This document shows positions 20,082-28,134 of a DNA stretch of 64,000 nt, piece after piece (positions within the stretch are counted from its first letter, which is position 1; each line of letters begins with the position of its first letter). This stretch comes from Streptomyces rubellomurinus (lineage in GTDB: Bacteria; Actinomycetota; Actinomycetes; Streptomycetales; Streptomycetaceae), in the NCBI RefSeq assembly GCF_000961885.1, contig NZ_JZKH01000034.1:1-64000 (forward strand). The letters are read 5' to 3'. Made by a program: the position numbers and the translations under genes. Under the pieces are notes generated by a model that was not told the DNA's origin, ran no database searches, and saw only the letters and a program-made list of their open reading frames with translations.

Positions 20082-21584
20082 GTGGGCGAGAAGGTCGTGG
20101 CCACGCGTGCGGAACTGGCGGACCGGCAGCTGTACCGACGCAAGCTGCAGGCGTGCCAGGACGCGCTCGGGCGGATGCTCGACGAGAACCGCTTCGACCG
20201 GCCGCGGGCGGTGATGGGCCTGGAGATCGAGCTCAACCTGGCCGACGACCAGGGCCTGCCGGTGATGAGCAACGCGCAGGTGCTGAGCGCGATCGGCTCC
20301 AGCGACTTCCAGACCGAGCTGGGCCGCTTCAACATCGAGGTGAACATCGCTCCGCACCGGTTGTGCGGGCACGTCTTCGACGAACTGCGCGAGGAGATCG
20401 ACACCGGGCTGCGCTACGCCGACCGGCAGGCCGCCGAGGCCGGCGCCCGGATCGTCATGGTGGGGATCCTGCCGACCCTGGAGCACGCCCACACCGGTCT
20501 GGACGCGATGAGCGGCAACCAGCGCTACAGCCTGCTCAGCGACCAGATCCTGGCCGCCCGGGGCGAGGACATCGCGCTCGACATCGAGGGCGTCGAGCAC
20601 CTGCAGCTGGAGTCGATCACCATGGTCGCCGAGGCGGCCGCGACCTCGCTGCAACTGCACCTGCAGGTGACGCCGCAGCGGTTCTCCTCGGTGTGGAACG
20701 CGGCCCAGGCGATCTGCGGCGCGCAGCTCGCGGTCGGCGCCAACTCGCCCTTCCTGTTCGGGCGGGAGCTGTGGCGGGAGACCCGGCCGGTGCTGTTCCA
20801 GCAGGCCTGTGACACCCGTTCGGCGGAGCTCAAGGCGCAGGGCGTGCGCCCGATCACCTGGTTCGGCGAGCGCTGGGTGGACTCGGCGTACGACCTGTTC
20901 GAGGAGAACCTGCGGTACTTCCCGGCGCTGCTGCCGATCTGCGACGACGAGGACCCGCTGAAGGCGCTGGCCTCCGGCGCCGCGCCCAGGCTCGCCGAGA
21001 TGCGGCTGCACAACGGCACCATCTACCGCTGGAACCGGCCGGTCTACGACGTGGCCGGCGGGGTCGCCCACCTGCGGGTGGAGAACCGGGCGCTGCCCGC
21101 CGGGCCCACGGTGGCCGACACGCTGGCCAACGCCGCCTTCTACTACGGGCTCGTCCGGGTGCTCGCCTCGCAGCCCCGGCCGGTGTGGACCCGGCTGCCG
21201 TTCGAGCGGGCGGACGAGAACTTCCGGCAGGGCGCGCGCTACGGCATCGACGCGGTGCTCCACTGGCCGCGCTCCGGCCGGGGCGGCCGCGGCGGGCTGC
21301 AGACGGTGCCCGCCGTCGACCTGGTGCTGGACGAGCTGCTGCCGATGGCCCACCAGGGCCTGGACGAGTGGGGCGTCGAGCCCGCCGACCGGGACCGCTA
21401 CCTGGGGATCATCGAGCAGCGCTGCCTGCGCCGCACCAACGGCGCGGCCTGGCAGAGCGCGACCTTCCACCGGCTGCGCGAGCGGTACGGGATGGACCGG
21501 CCGGCCGCGCTCGCCGCGATGACCCGGCGCTACGCCGAGCTGATGCGCGGCGGCGAGCCGGTGCACACCTGGCCGGTGGGCTAG
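20082..21584 (+). CDS. Glutamate-cysteine ligase family protein (GCS2)
   Basis: A 500-residue cytoplasmic protein of the GCS2 carboxylate-amine ligase family. Visible blocks include RAVMGLEIELNLADDQGLPV (the acidic metal site near residues 37-56), ELGRFNIEVNIAP, HLQLHLQVTP-like strands and HLRVENRALPAGPTVADTLA. Actinobacteria make mycothiol rather than glutathione, so the real product is uncertain; a gamma-glutamyl amide of cysteine or another amine is possible. GTG 20082 follows GGAGGAGGGG (20069-20078). It stands alone, with an inverted repeat behind it. Confidence 0.8.
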   Translation: MGEKVVATRAELADRQLYRRKLQACQDALGRMLDENRFDRPRAVMGLEIELNLADDQGLPVMSNAQVLSAIGSSDFQTELGRFNIEVNIAPHRLCGHVFDELREEIDTGLRYADRQAAEAGARIVMVGILPTLEHAHTGLDAMSGNQRYSLLSDQILAARGEDIALDIEGVEHLQLESITMVAEAAATSLQLHLQVTPQRFSSVWNAAQAICGAQLAVGANSPFLFGRELWRETRPVLFQQACDTRSAELKAQGVRPITWFGERWVDSAYDLFEENLRYFPALLPICDDEDPLKALASGAAPRLAEMRLHNGTIYRWNRPVYDVAGGVAHLRVENRALPAGPTVADTLANAAFYYGLVRVLASQPRPVWTRLPFERADENFRQGARYGIDAVLHWPRSGRGGRGGLQTVPAVDLVLDELLPMAHQGLDEWGVEPADRDRYLGIIEQRCLRRTNGAAWQSATFHRLRERYGMDRPAALAAMTRRYAELMRGGEPVHTWPVG

Positions 21585-21607
21585 CCTCGCGGCTGTGCCA
21601 GGATGAT

Positions 21608-21637
21608 CGTTCCCGCGGCCGGTCGGTCGCGGGAACG
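21608..21637 (+). terminator. Inverted repeat behind the GCS2 gene
   Basis: CGTTCCCGCG (21608-21617) pairs with CGCGGGAACG (21628-21637). It could end the GCS2 transcript, although it lies only 20 bases before the next start codon. Confidence 0.5.
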
Positions 21638-21657
21638 ACCGCCTGTCTGGAGCCCCC

Positions 21658-22446
21658 GTGACCACCGCCCCGAGCGAGCCGGAGACCGCGACGCCCACCC
21701 GCCGGCTGCTCGGCGCGGAGCTGCTGATCGTGCTCGGGCTCTCGCTCGGCGCCAGCGGGATCAGCGCGCTGATCAGCTTCGCCGGCTCGCTGACCGAGCC
21801 GATCAAGCTCGGTCAGCAGGTCGCCACGCTGAACGGCTCGCGGGCGCCCGGGCGGCCCTGGCTGGACCTGGTGTGGCAGCTCTACGCCATCGGGCGCGGG
21901 CTGATGCCGGTGGTGCTGGTCGGCTACCTGCTGGTGCGCGAGGGCACCACCCTGCGGGTGCTGGGCTTCGACCTCGGGCAGAAGCTGCGCGACCTCGGCC
22001 GGGGCGCGGCCGTCGCGGCGGCGATCGGCGGCTCCGGGCTGGCGCTGTACCTGGCCTCGCAGGCGGCCGGCTACAACCTGACGGTGGCGCCCTCGGGGCT
22101 GCCGGACGTGTGGTGGCGGGTGCCGGTGCTGGTGCTGTCGGCCTGGCAGAACGCGATCCTGGAGGAGGTCGTCGTCCTGGGCTACCTGCTGCGCCGGCTG
22201 GCGCAGCGGGGGTGGTCCTGGCCGGCGGCGCTGGCGGCCAGCTCCGTGCTGCGCGGCTCGTACCACCTGTACCAGGGGGTCGGCGGGCTGGTCGGCAACA
22301 TGGTGATGGGCGCCGTGTTCTGCCTGCTGTACCGGCGCTGGGGGCGGGTGATGCCGCTGGTGGCGGCGCACGCGCTGATCGACACGGTGGCCTTCGTCGG
22401 GTACGCGCTGCTGGCCGGGCACGTCAGCTGGCTGCCGACCCCCTGA
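21658..22446 (+). CDS. CPBP family intramembrane glutamic protease
   Basis: A 262-residue membrane protein with about seven hydrophobic helices. The three CPBP (ABI/Rce1-like) motifs are recognisable: EEVVVLGYLLRR (motif 1, the two glutamates), LRGSYHLYQG (motif 2, the histidine) and HALIDTVAF (motif 3, the H-x3-D). These residues form the proposed membrane active site. The position after EE reads VVVL rather than the usual arginine, a variant seen in actinobacterial members. The substrate is unknown. GTG 21658 follows TGGAG. The 3' end overlaps the convergent HAD gene by 23 bases. Confidence 0.85.
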   Translation: MTTAPSEPETATPTRRLLGAELLIVLGLSLGASGISALISFAGSLTEPIKLGQQVATLNGSRAPGRPWLDLVWQLYAIGRGLMPVVLVGYLLVREGTTLRVLGFDLGQKLRDLGRGAAVAAAIGGSGLALYLASQAAGYNLTVAPSGLPDVWWRVPVLVLSAWQNAILEEVVVLGYLLRRLAQRGWSWPAALAASSVLRGSYHLYQGVGGLVGNMVMGAVFCLLYRRWGRVMPLVAAHALIDTVAFVGYALLAGHVSWLPTP

Positions 22447-22951
22447 GCGGGAGCGGCTGCGCGCGCGGCGGGCGTTCGAGCAGCCGGTCGACGTGGCGGC
22501 GCTCCAGGCCCTGGCCGGGGTCGATCGGCAGCAGCAGGCGGTCGCGGCGCCACAGCGAGTTGCGGATCAGCCGGCTCGGGATGACGTCGTCCACCCAGGC
22601 GAACGGGCGCCCGGCGGCGTAGCGCAGTAACGGGGCCCACTTGGCGGCGGAGAACAGCTCCATCAGCGGGACGCGCGGGTCGCCCGGCTGCGGGACGTAG
22701 CCGGTGAAGCGGACCACCGGGAGCGGGTCGAGGCCGATCGCCGGGGCGATGTGGGTGTTGGCGTGCTCCTCCCAGGTGGTGGCCCACACGAGTTCGTAGC
22801 GGCCGGCGAGTTCGCGCAGCCAGCGGCCGTGCCGGGCGGAGAGCAGGACGGTGTAGCCGAGCAGGGTGTGGGTGTCGAACCCGGCGTCCGGATGCGGGCA
22901 GACCGGGTTGAGGACGCCGTCGACGTCCAGGAAGAGCAGTGGCTTCGGCAC
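22424..22951 (-). CDS. HAD-like phosphatase domain protein
   Basis: About 175 residues. The HAD motif I FLDVDGVLNP is at residues 6-15 from the chosen start, with motif II-like VWATTWEEHANTHI and a later acidic WVDDVIPS as motif IV. The cap is small. It is likely a soluble hydrolase of phosphorylated small molecules; the substrate is unknown. I choose GTG 22951 because it puts the HAD nucleophile at the usual distance from the N-terminus; GTG 23008 is in frame and would add 19 residues (MVPVRPTEEEHHFTWGAPP). AACCACTCATGGTT (23003-23016) is an inverted repeat in the promoter region. The gene converges on and overlaps the CPBP gene. Confidence 0.75.
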   Translation of the reverse strand: MPKPLLFLDVDGVLNPVCPHPDAGFDTHTLLGYTVLLSARHGRWLRELAGRYELVWATTWEEHANTHIAPAIGLDPLPVVRFTGYVPQPGDPRVPLMELFSAAKWAPLLRYAAGRPFAWVDDVIPSRLIRNSLWRRDRLLLPIDPGQGLERRHVDRLLERPPRAQPLPLRGSAAS

Positions 22952-23051
22952 TGGTGGCGCCCCCCAGGTGAAATGGTGTTCCTCCTCGGTCGGACGAACC
23001 GGAACCACTCATGGTTGCTTTCCGGCGGGCGCACGCGGGGCGCACGGGGGC

Positions 23052-24323
23052 TCACGGCGTGGGCGCGGACTCCCGGACGGCCTCCGGTGCGTCCTCGGTG
23101 CTCCGGCGGGCGAGCCGGCGCACCTGCGGGTCGACCAGGACGGCGGCGCTGAGCAGCAGGCACAGCACGGCGCAGGCCCAGAGCGCGCCGGACAGGCCGA
23201 GACCGGCGGCGGCCGGGCCGGCCAGGGCGGTGCCGATCGGCGCGAGCGAGTAGGAGCCGAGCTCGTCGTACGCGGAGACCCGGGAGAACGCCTCCTCGGG
23301 GATCTCCTGCCGCAGTGCGACCATCCAGTTGACGCCGAAGACGGTGACGCCGACGCCGGAGAGGAACATCGCGGCGACCAGCAGCGGCAGCGGCGCGGCG
23401 ACGGCCAGGGCCAGGGCGGGCGCGCCGAACAGGAACACGCCCCAGTTGCCGACCAGCAGGATGCGGCGGGGGCGCCAGCGCACCATCAGCAGCCCGGTGA
23501 CGACCAGGCCGACGCCGTAGGCGGACATGGCCAGGCCCCAGGCGCCGGCGCCGCCGAGCCGGTCCTTGGCCACCGCGGGCCCGTAGACCGCCTCGACCGC
23601 GTTGACGCAGGCGACCACGACGGCGAACTGCAGCACGATCACCCAGAGCCAGCGGCGGGAGGAGAACTCCCGCCAGCCGTCCCGCAGATCGCGCAGCATG
23701 CTGCCGCCGGAGGGGGCCGGGGCGGACTCGGGCTCCAGGAGGAAGCGCAGGGCGGCGGCGACCAGGAAGCAGAGGGCGTCCAGGGCGAGCACCCAGCCGG
23801 GGCCGACCGCGGCGGTGAGGGCGCCGCCGAGCGCGGCGCCGCCGATCTGGGAGGCGTTCTGGCCCATCCGGAAGACCGAGAAGGCGCGGGCGGCGTGCTC
23901 CTCGGGGACGGCCTGCATGATCATGCCGCCGGCGGCGGGGGAGTAGAGCGCGTACCCGGCGCCGCCGGCGGCGGAGAGCAGCAGCAGCTGCCAGAGCCGG
24001 ACGTCGCCGGCCAGCACGAGGGCGGCCAGGACGGCTTGGGACAGGCCGCTGAACACGTTGGCGGCGACCATGACCCGGTGGCGCGGCAGCCGGTCGGCGA
24101 GGGTGCCGCCGACCACCAGGAACAGCACGGTGGGCAGCAGCCGGGCGGCGGTGACGTAGCCGACCTCGGTGGTGCCTGCGCCGCTGTTCAGGACGGCGAA
24201 GGCGGTGGCGATGGGGGCGCCGGCGTTGCCGAGGCCGCTGACCACGGTGGCGGCGGTCTGGATGCGGAAGTTGCGGCTCGCCCAGGCGAGGCGGCGCGGG
24301 TGCGGGGCGGTGGGGGTCGGCAC
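23052..24323 (-). CDS. MFS transporter (MFS_3, EntS-like exporter)
   Basis: A 423-residue transporter with 12 hydrophobic helices. Motif A appears as GGTLADRLPRHRVMV after helix 2, with a charged break at FRMGQNASQIGG and a second half of the same shape. The family includes siderophore and drug exporters; no iron or antibiotic gene is nearby, so the cargo is unknown. GTG 24323 appears leaderless: CATAGT (minus strand, 24336-24331) lies seven bases before it, with TGGACA 17 bases further up. About 100 bases separate it from the HAD gene downstream. Confidence 0.85.
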   Translation of the reverse strand: MPTPTAPHPRRLAWASRNFRIQTAATVVSGLGNAGAPIATAFAVLNSGAGTTEVGYVTAARLLPTVLFLVVGGTLADRLPRHRVMVAANVFSGLSQAVLAALVLAGDVRLWQLLLLSAAGGAGYALYSPAAGGMIMQAVPEEHAARAFSVFRMGQNASQIGGAALGGALTAAVGPGWVLALDALCFLVAAALRFLLEPESAPAPSGGSMLRDLRDGWREFSSRRWLWVIVLQFAVVVACVNAVEAVYGPAVAKDRLGGAGAWGLAMSAYGVGLVVTGLLMVRWRPRRILLVGNWGVFLFGAPALALAVAAPLPLLVAAMFLSGVGVTVFGVNWMVALRQEIPEEAFSRVSAYDELGSYSLAPIGTALAGPAAAGLGLSGALWACAVLCLLLSAAVLVDPQVRRLARRSTEDAPEAVRESAPTP

Positions 24324-24359
24324 CCGGGTGACTATGGCGGGAGTTCGTACAGGTGTCCA
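24321..24359 (-). promoter_or_regulatory. Leaderless promoter of the EntS-like MFS gene
   Basis: Reading the minus strand: TGGACA (24359-24354), a 17-base spacer, CATAGT (24336-24331), seven bases, GTG start (24323). No ribosome binding site is present. Confidence 0.55.
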
Positions 24360-24425
24360 TCCGGTTTTCGTACCGTGCGGAGGGATTCGGCCGAGGGTGC
24401 CAGTCGAGGGTGTCGGCCGAGGTTT

Positions 24426-25127
24426 TCAGCCGAGGTGGCCCCAGAGGAAGGTGAGGGTGCGGCGCCAGGCGATCCGGGCCTGCAGCGGGTCGTGGGTGCC
24501 GATCAGGTTCTCGTCGTTCATGAAGGCGTGCCCGGCCGGGTAGAAGTGGATCTCGGGGCGGATGTCGGTGGCCTCGCCGATCCGGATCGCCGCCTCGTCG
24601 ACCGCGGCCATCGGGATCGAGCCGTCCAACTCGCCGAAGTGGCCGAGGACATGGGCCGTCAGGCCGCGGTAGTCGAAGTCCGGGTCCGACGGCAGGCCGT
24701 AGAACGGGACCACGGCGGCGACCTTGTCGCCGGCGCGGGCGGCCAGCAGCAGGGCGAAGCCGCCGCCCATGCAGAAGCCGACCGCGCCGACCGCGTCGCC
24801 GACCACGCCGTCCAGCCCGAGCACGAAGTCGACGGCGCCGGACAGGTCCTCGACGGCGCGCTCGACCGGGAGTTCGCGCTTGAAGCGGGCCGCCTCGGTG
24901 CGGTCGTGGGTGGTGGCGCCGCCGAACAGGTCGGGGGCGAGGACGGTGAACCCCTCGGCGGCGAAGCGGTCGGCCATCGCCGCGATGTGCGAGGTGAGGC
25001 CCCACCACTCCTGGACCACCACCAGGCCGGGGCCGACGCCCTGCGGCGGGCGGGCCAGGTAGCCGTGCGCGGTGCGGCCGTTGCTCGGGAAGGTGACGTT
25101 CTGCCGGGAGCCGCCCTGGTCAGGCAT
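24426..25127 (-). CDS. Dienelactone hydrolase family protein
   Basis: A 233-residue alpha/beta hydrolase. The nucleophile elbow is GFCMGGG, with cysteine as in dienelactone hydrolase; the acid lies in HFGELDGSIP and the histidine in YPAGHAFMND. QEWWGLTSHIAAMADRFAAEG is a family hallmark. Classical members open dienelactones in chloroaromatic catabolism, but most bacterial relatives have unknown esters or lactones as substrates. ATG 25127 has GCGAGGAA just upstream on the minus strand. It lies 57 bases after the glucose permease gene in the same direction and may be co-transcribed. Confidence 0.88.
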   Translation of the reverse strand: MPDQGGSRQNVTFPSNGRTAHGYLARPPQGVGPGLVVVQEWWGLTSHIAAMADRFAAEGFTVLAPDLFGGATTHDRTEAARFKRELPVERAVEDLSGAVDFVLGLDGVVGDAVGAVGFCMGGGFALLLAARAGDKVAAVVPFYGLPSDPDFDYRGLTAHVLGHFGELDGSIPMAAVDEAAIRIGEATDIRPEIHFYPAGHAFMNDENLIGTHDPLQARIAWRRTLTFLWGHLG

Positions 25128-25184
25128 GGGTTCCTCGCGATGGTCGGGCCGTGTGCGGCGGGGGTGCGTGCGGGGGCGGGCCGG

Positions 25185-26594
25185 TCAGCCCATCTCCTCC
25201 AGGGCGCGGCCCTTGGTCTCCTTGATGGCGAAGGCCACGAACGGGATGGAGAGCAGCGCGAAAGCCGCGTAGATGACGTACGTCGCCGAGAGGTTCCAGT
25301 CGGCGAGGTCCGGGAAGCTCACGGTGATCGCCCAGTTGGCGATCCACTGGGCCGAGGCGGCGACGGACAGGGCGAGCGCGCGGATCCGGTTGGGGAACAT
25401 CTCGCCGAGCAGCACCCAGACCACCACGCCCCAGGAGAAGGCGAAGCAGAGCACGAAGACGTGCGCGGCGACCAGCGCGACGGTGGCGTGGGTGTCGTCC
25501 AGCGTCGCGGTGTCGCCGGTGCCGTGCCGGTAGGAGAACGCCCAGGCGGCGGTGCCCAGGGCGGCCGCCATGCCGATCGAGCCGGCCAGCGCGAGCGGCT
25601 TGCGGCCGATGCGGTCCACCAGCGTCATCGCGATCACCGTGCCGATCACGTTGATGATCGAGGTGGAGAGGCTGATCAGCAGCGAGTTGGACTCGTTGAT
25701 GCCGACCGACTGCCACAGGAAGGAGGAGTAGTAGAAGATCACGTTGATGCCGACGAACTGCTGGAACACCGAGGCGCCGATGCCCACCCAGACGATCGGC
25801 AGCAGGCCGAACCGCCCGCCGAGCAGGTCCTTCAGCCGGGGCTTGTGCGCGGACTCCAGCACCGAGCGGATCTCCGCGACCCGGGCGTCCAGGTCGACGC
25901 CCTCGCCCTCCACCTCCACCAGCACCTTGCGGGCCTGCGCCTCCCGGTGGTCGGCGATCAGGAAGCGCGGGGACTCCGGGATCGCCAGCGCCATCAGCCC
26001 GTACACCAGGGCCGGGACGGTCTCCACGCCGAGCATCCACTGCCAGGCCTGGATGCCGCCGAGGTGGCCGGTGGACTCGCCGCCGGCGGCCTGGTTGAGC
26101 GCCCAGTTGGCGAGCTGGGAGACGGTGATGCCGAGCACGATCGCCATCTGCTGGAAGGAGGCCAGCCGGCCGCGGTAGGCGGTGGGCGCGACCTCGGCGA
26201 TGTAGGTCGGCGCGATCACCGAGGCGATGCCGATCGCGACGCCGCCGATCACCCGCCAGGTGGCCAGGGTCTCGATGTTCGGCGGGAACATCGAGCCGAG
26301 GCCGCTGGCCGCGAACAGCGCCGCGGCCAGCAGCATCGTGCGCACCCGGCCCAGGTGGTCGGCGAGCCGGCCGGCGGCCACCGCGCCGGCCGCCGAGCCG
26401 AGCAGGGCGATGGCCACGACGAAGGCCGTGGTGCCGTGACCCACCGCGAAGTGCTTCTGGATGCCCGTCACCGCGCCGTTGATCACCGCGCTGTCGTAGC
26501 CGAACAGGAAGCCGCCCATCGCGGCGGCCGCGGAGATGAAGACCACGTGGCCGAGGTGGGCCTCGCCGGCCCGCTGGGTGTTGAGTGTGGACAA
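25185..26594 (-). CDS. glcP: Sugar porter family MFS permease, GlcP-like
   Basis: A 469-residue sugar:H+ symporter with 12 helices. Signatures include GGFLFGYDSAVINGAV (helix 1), RLADHLGRVRTM (motif A), PESPRFLI (end of helix 6), QQFVGINVIFYYS (helix 7), DRIGRKPL and the ending KETKGRALEEMG. The sequence closely resembles my memory of the S. coelicolor glucose permease GlcP, including SFQQMAIVLGI and FLLPIVWVGIG-like blocks. It should import glucose. TTG 26594 is preceded by GGGGAGCG on the minus strand; a longer frame to 26681 looks non-coding. GlcP activity is inferred from similarity. Confidence 0.88.
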   Translation of the reverse strand: MSTLNTQRAGEAHLGHVVFISAAAAMGGFLFGYDSAVINGAVTGIQKHFAVGHGTTAFVVAIALLGSAAGAVAAGRLADHLGRVRTMLLAAALFAASGLGSMFPPNIETLATWRVIGGVAIGIASVIAPTYIAEVAPTAYRGRLASFQQMAIVLGITVSQLANWALNQAAGGESTGHLGGIQAWQWMLGVETVPALVYGLMALAIPESPRFLIADHREAQARKVLVEVEGEGVDLDARVAEIRSVLESAHKPRLKDLLGGRFGLLPIVWVGIGASVFQQFVGINVIFYYSSFLWQSVGINESNSLLISLSTSIINVIGTVIAMTLVDRIGRKPLALAGSIGMAAALGTAAWAFSYRHGTGDTATLDDTHATVALVAAHVFVLCFAFSWGVVVWVLLGEMFPNRIRALALSVAASAQWIANWAITVSFPDLADWNLSATYVIYAAFALLSIPFVAFAIKETKGRALEEMG

Positions 26595-26711
26595 GCGCGC
26601 TCCCCGAGTGGACGGGCCCGCTCCTACGGCCGAGTGGGCGCGATTCGTCTCATTCGAACAGCGGGCCGGGGGTCGCGCCAAGGCGGCGGGGCCCGATCGG
26701 GTGATCCGGAG

Positions 26712-27416
26712 TCAGTCGGAGGCGGCCAGGCGCTCCGCGCGCCGGGCGCGGACGCTCTCCTCCCGGCGCTCGGCACGCTCGGCGCGCTTGCGGTGACGGC
26801 GCAGCAGCTGGGTGCGGGCGGCCGCGTACTGGTCGCGAGCGCGCCCGGGGCCGGCCGCCCGCTCGGCCAGCCGGTCGGCGAGCGCGAGCTGCGCCTCGGC
26901 CGGCTTCTTGTCGTCGTACTTGAACTTGGCCCGCACCTCGCGGACGGTCAGCCGCAGGGCGCTCAGCCCGGGCAGCTGGCGGGCCAGTTCGCCCTCGCCG
27001 GGGACGACCCGGACCTCCGGCGACTCCGGCTGGAAGTGCGCCAGCTGGCGGTTGAGGATCTCGGCCTTGCCCGCGGCGGAGGTCACGATCTCGGCGGTGC
27101 AGTGGAAGTGCACGGAGGCGTAGTAGCTGGTCGGTGTGCCCGGCGCGCCGCGCCAGTGGCTCGGGGCGAAGGCGTAGCCGTCGGTGACCGCGAGGGTGAC
27201 CTGCGGGTCGGCGCGGACGGCGGCCAGCAGCGGGTTGGGGGCGGCGAGGTGGAGCAGGATCTCGCCGTGCTCGACGTCCAGCAGGAAGTGCGTGGGCACG
27301 AGCACCGGGCCCTCGCCGGGGGCGCCGTTGGCGGCGAGCAGGCCGAAGTCGCGGCCCTCGGCGAGCCAGGCGCGCCACTCGTCCTCGTCGCCGCGGTCCC
27401 AGGAGCGGATCAGCAT
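26712..27416 (-). CDS. FMN-binding split-barrel protein, PaiB-like
   Basis: A 234-residue protein. Residues 1-165 resemble the FMN-binding negative regulator PaiB family: VLVPTHFLLDVEHGEILLHL, APNPLLAAVRADPQVTLAV and SYYASVHFHCTAEIV. The C-terminal 60 residues are very basic (RRHRKRAERAERREESVRAR) and likely a nucleic-acid or membrane-surface tail. PaiB relatives bind flavin; whether this one regulates transcription is unknown. ATG 27416. It is 14 bases after the next flavin gene in the same direction, so the two form an operon. Confidence 0.75.
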   Translation of the reverse strand: MLIRSWDRGDEDEWRAWLAEGRDFGLLAANGAPGEGPVLVPTHFLLDVEHGEILLHLAAPNPLLAAVRADPQVTLAVTDGYAFAPSHWRGAPGTPTSYYASVHFHCTAEIVTSAAGKAEILNRQLAHFQPESPEVRVVPGEGELARQLPGLSALRLTVREVRAKFKYDDKKPAEAQLALADRLAERAAGPGRARDQYAAARTQLLRRHRKRAERAERREESVRARRAERLAASD

Positions 27417-27430
27417 CGTCGGGCTCCTGT

Positions 27431-28099
27431 TCAGCGGGGGTAGCGGCGCAGGTGCGCGGGGAGCGGGACGGCCTCGTCGTACGGGACGGGGGCGCCGTGC
27501 ACGGTGGTCACCGGTATCAGGCCGGACCAGTGCGGGAGGTCCTGGTCCTCGGGGTCGTCGCCGGCGTCGTCCGCGCGGGTCTTGGCGGAGACCTCGTCCA
27601 GCTCCAGCCGGATGACGGCGGTGGCGGCCAGCTCCTTGGCGTTGGCCGGGCGCACCTCGCCGGAGCGGCCGGGCACCGCGTGGTCGACCAGGGCGGCGAG
27701 CGCGACGTCGAGCTCGGCCGGGTCGGTCACCTGGTGGGCGGTGCCGTGAGCGACCACCGAGCGGAAGTTCACCGAGTGGTTGAACGCGGACTTGGTCAGG
27801 ACCAGGGCGTCGACCAGGGTGACGGTGACGCAGACCGGCAGGCCCTGCTCGGCGGTGGCGGCGCGCAGCGGGCGGCTGCCGGTGGAGCCGTGGATGTAGA
27901 GCCGGCTGCCGACCCGGGCGTAGATGGTCGGCAGGACGACGGGGGCGCCGTCGGCGACGAAGCCGAGGTGGCAGATGTAGGCCTCGTCCAGGACGGCGTG
28001 GATCGCCTCCTGCTCCCAGGTGGCGCGGTCCTTGTAGCGGGTGGGGGTGGTGCGCGGGGTGCGGGCGTAGGAGGGGGAGCCGTCTGAGCTGGCCGACAT
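27431..28099 (-). CDS. Pyridoxamine 5'-phosphate oxidase family protein (flavin split barrel)
   Basis: A 222-residue protein with the Pyridox_ox_2 signature: AICHLGF-like AYICHLGFVADGAPVVLPTI, SRLYIHGSTGSRPLRAA, VCVTVTLVDALVLTKSAFNH and VNFRSVVAHGTAHQV. Members bind FMN or F420 and reduce or oxidise small molecules; true PNPOx activity is not certain. It starts at ATG 28099 and is divergent, 35 bases away, from a MocR-type PLP-binding regulator, an arrangement that suggests control by pyridoxal phosphate or a related cofactor. Confidence 0.85.
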   Translation of the reverse strand: MSASSDGSPSYARTPRTTPTRYKDRATWEQEAIHAVLDEAYICHLGFVADGAPVVLPTIYARVGSRLYIHGSTGSRPLRAATAEQGLPVCVTVTLVDALVLTKSAFNHSVNFRSVVAHGTAHQVTDPAELDVALAALVDHAVPGRSGEVRPANAKELAATAVIRLELDEVSAKTRADDAGDDPEDQDLPHWSGLIPVTTVHGAPVPYDEAVPLPAHLRRYPR

Positions 28100-28134
28100 G
28101 ACAGACCTCGTTGTACTAGTGCATAATCTGGTTT
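28098..28134 (+). promoter_or_regulatory. Compact divergent promoter with leaderless start for the MocR gene
   Basis: ATGACA (28098-28103) and CATAAT (28122-28127) are 18 bases apart; seven bases separate the -10 from GTG 28135. The -35 overlaps the start codon of the divergent flavin gene. The palindromic core TGTACTAGTGCA (28112-28123) sits just before the -10 and may bind the MocR protein. Confidence 0.65.

Noticed and set aside
22866..27443. Plus-strand open frame of about 1500 codons across several minus-strand genes
   Set aside because: It runs antisense to MFS, hydrolase, glucose permease and flavin genes that all have clear family motifs; composition is typical of a shadow frame.
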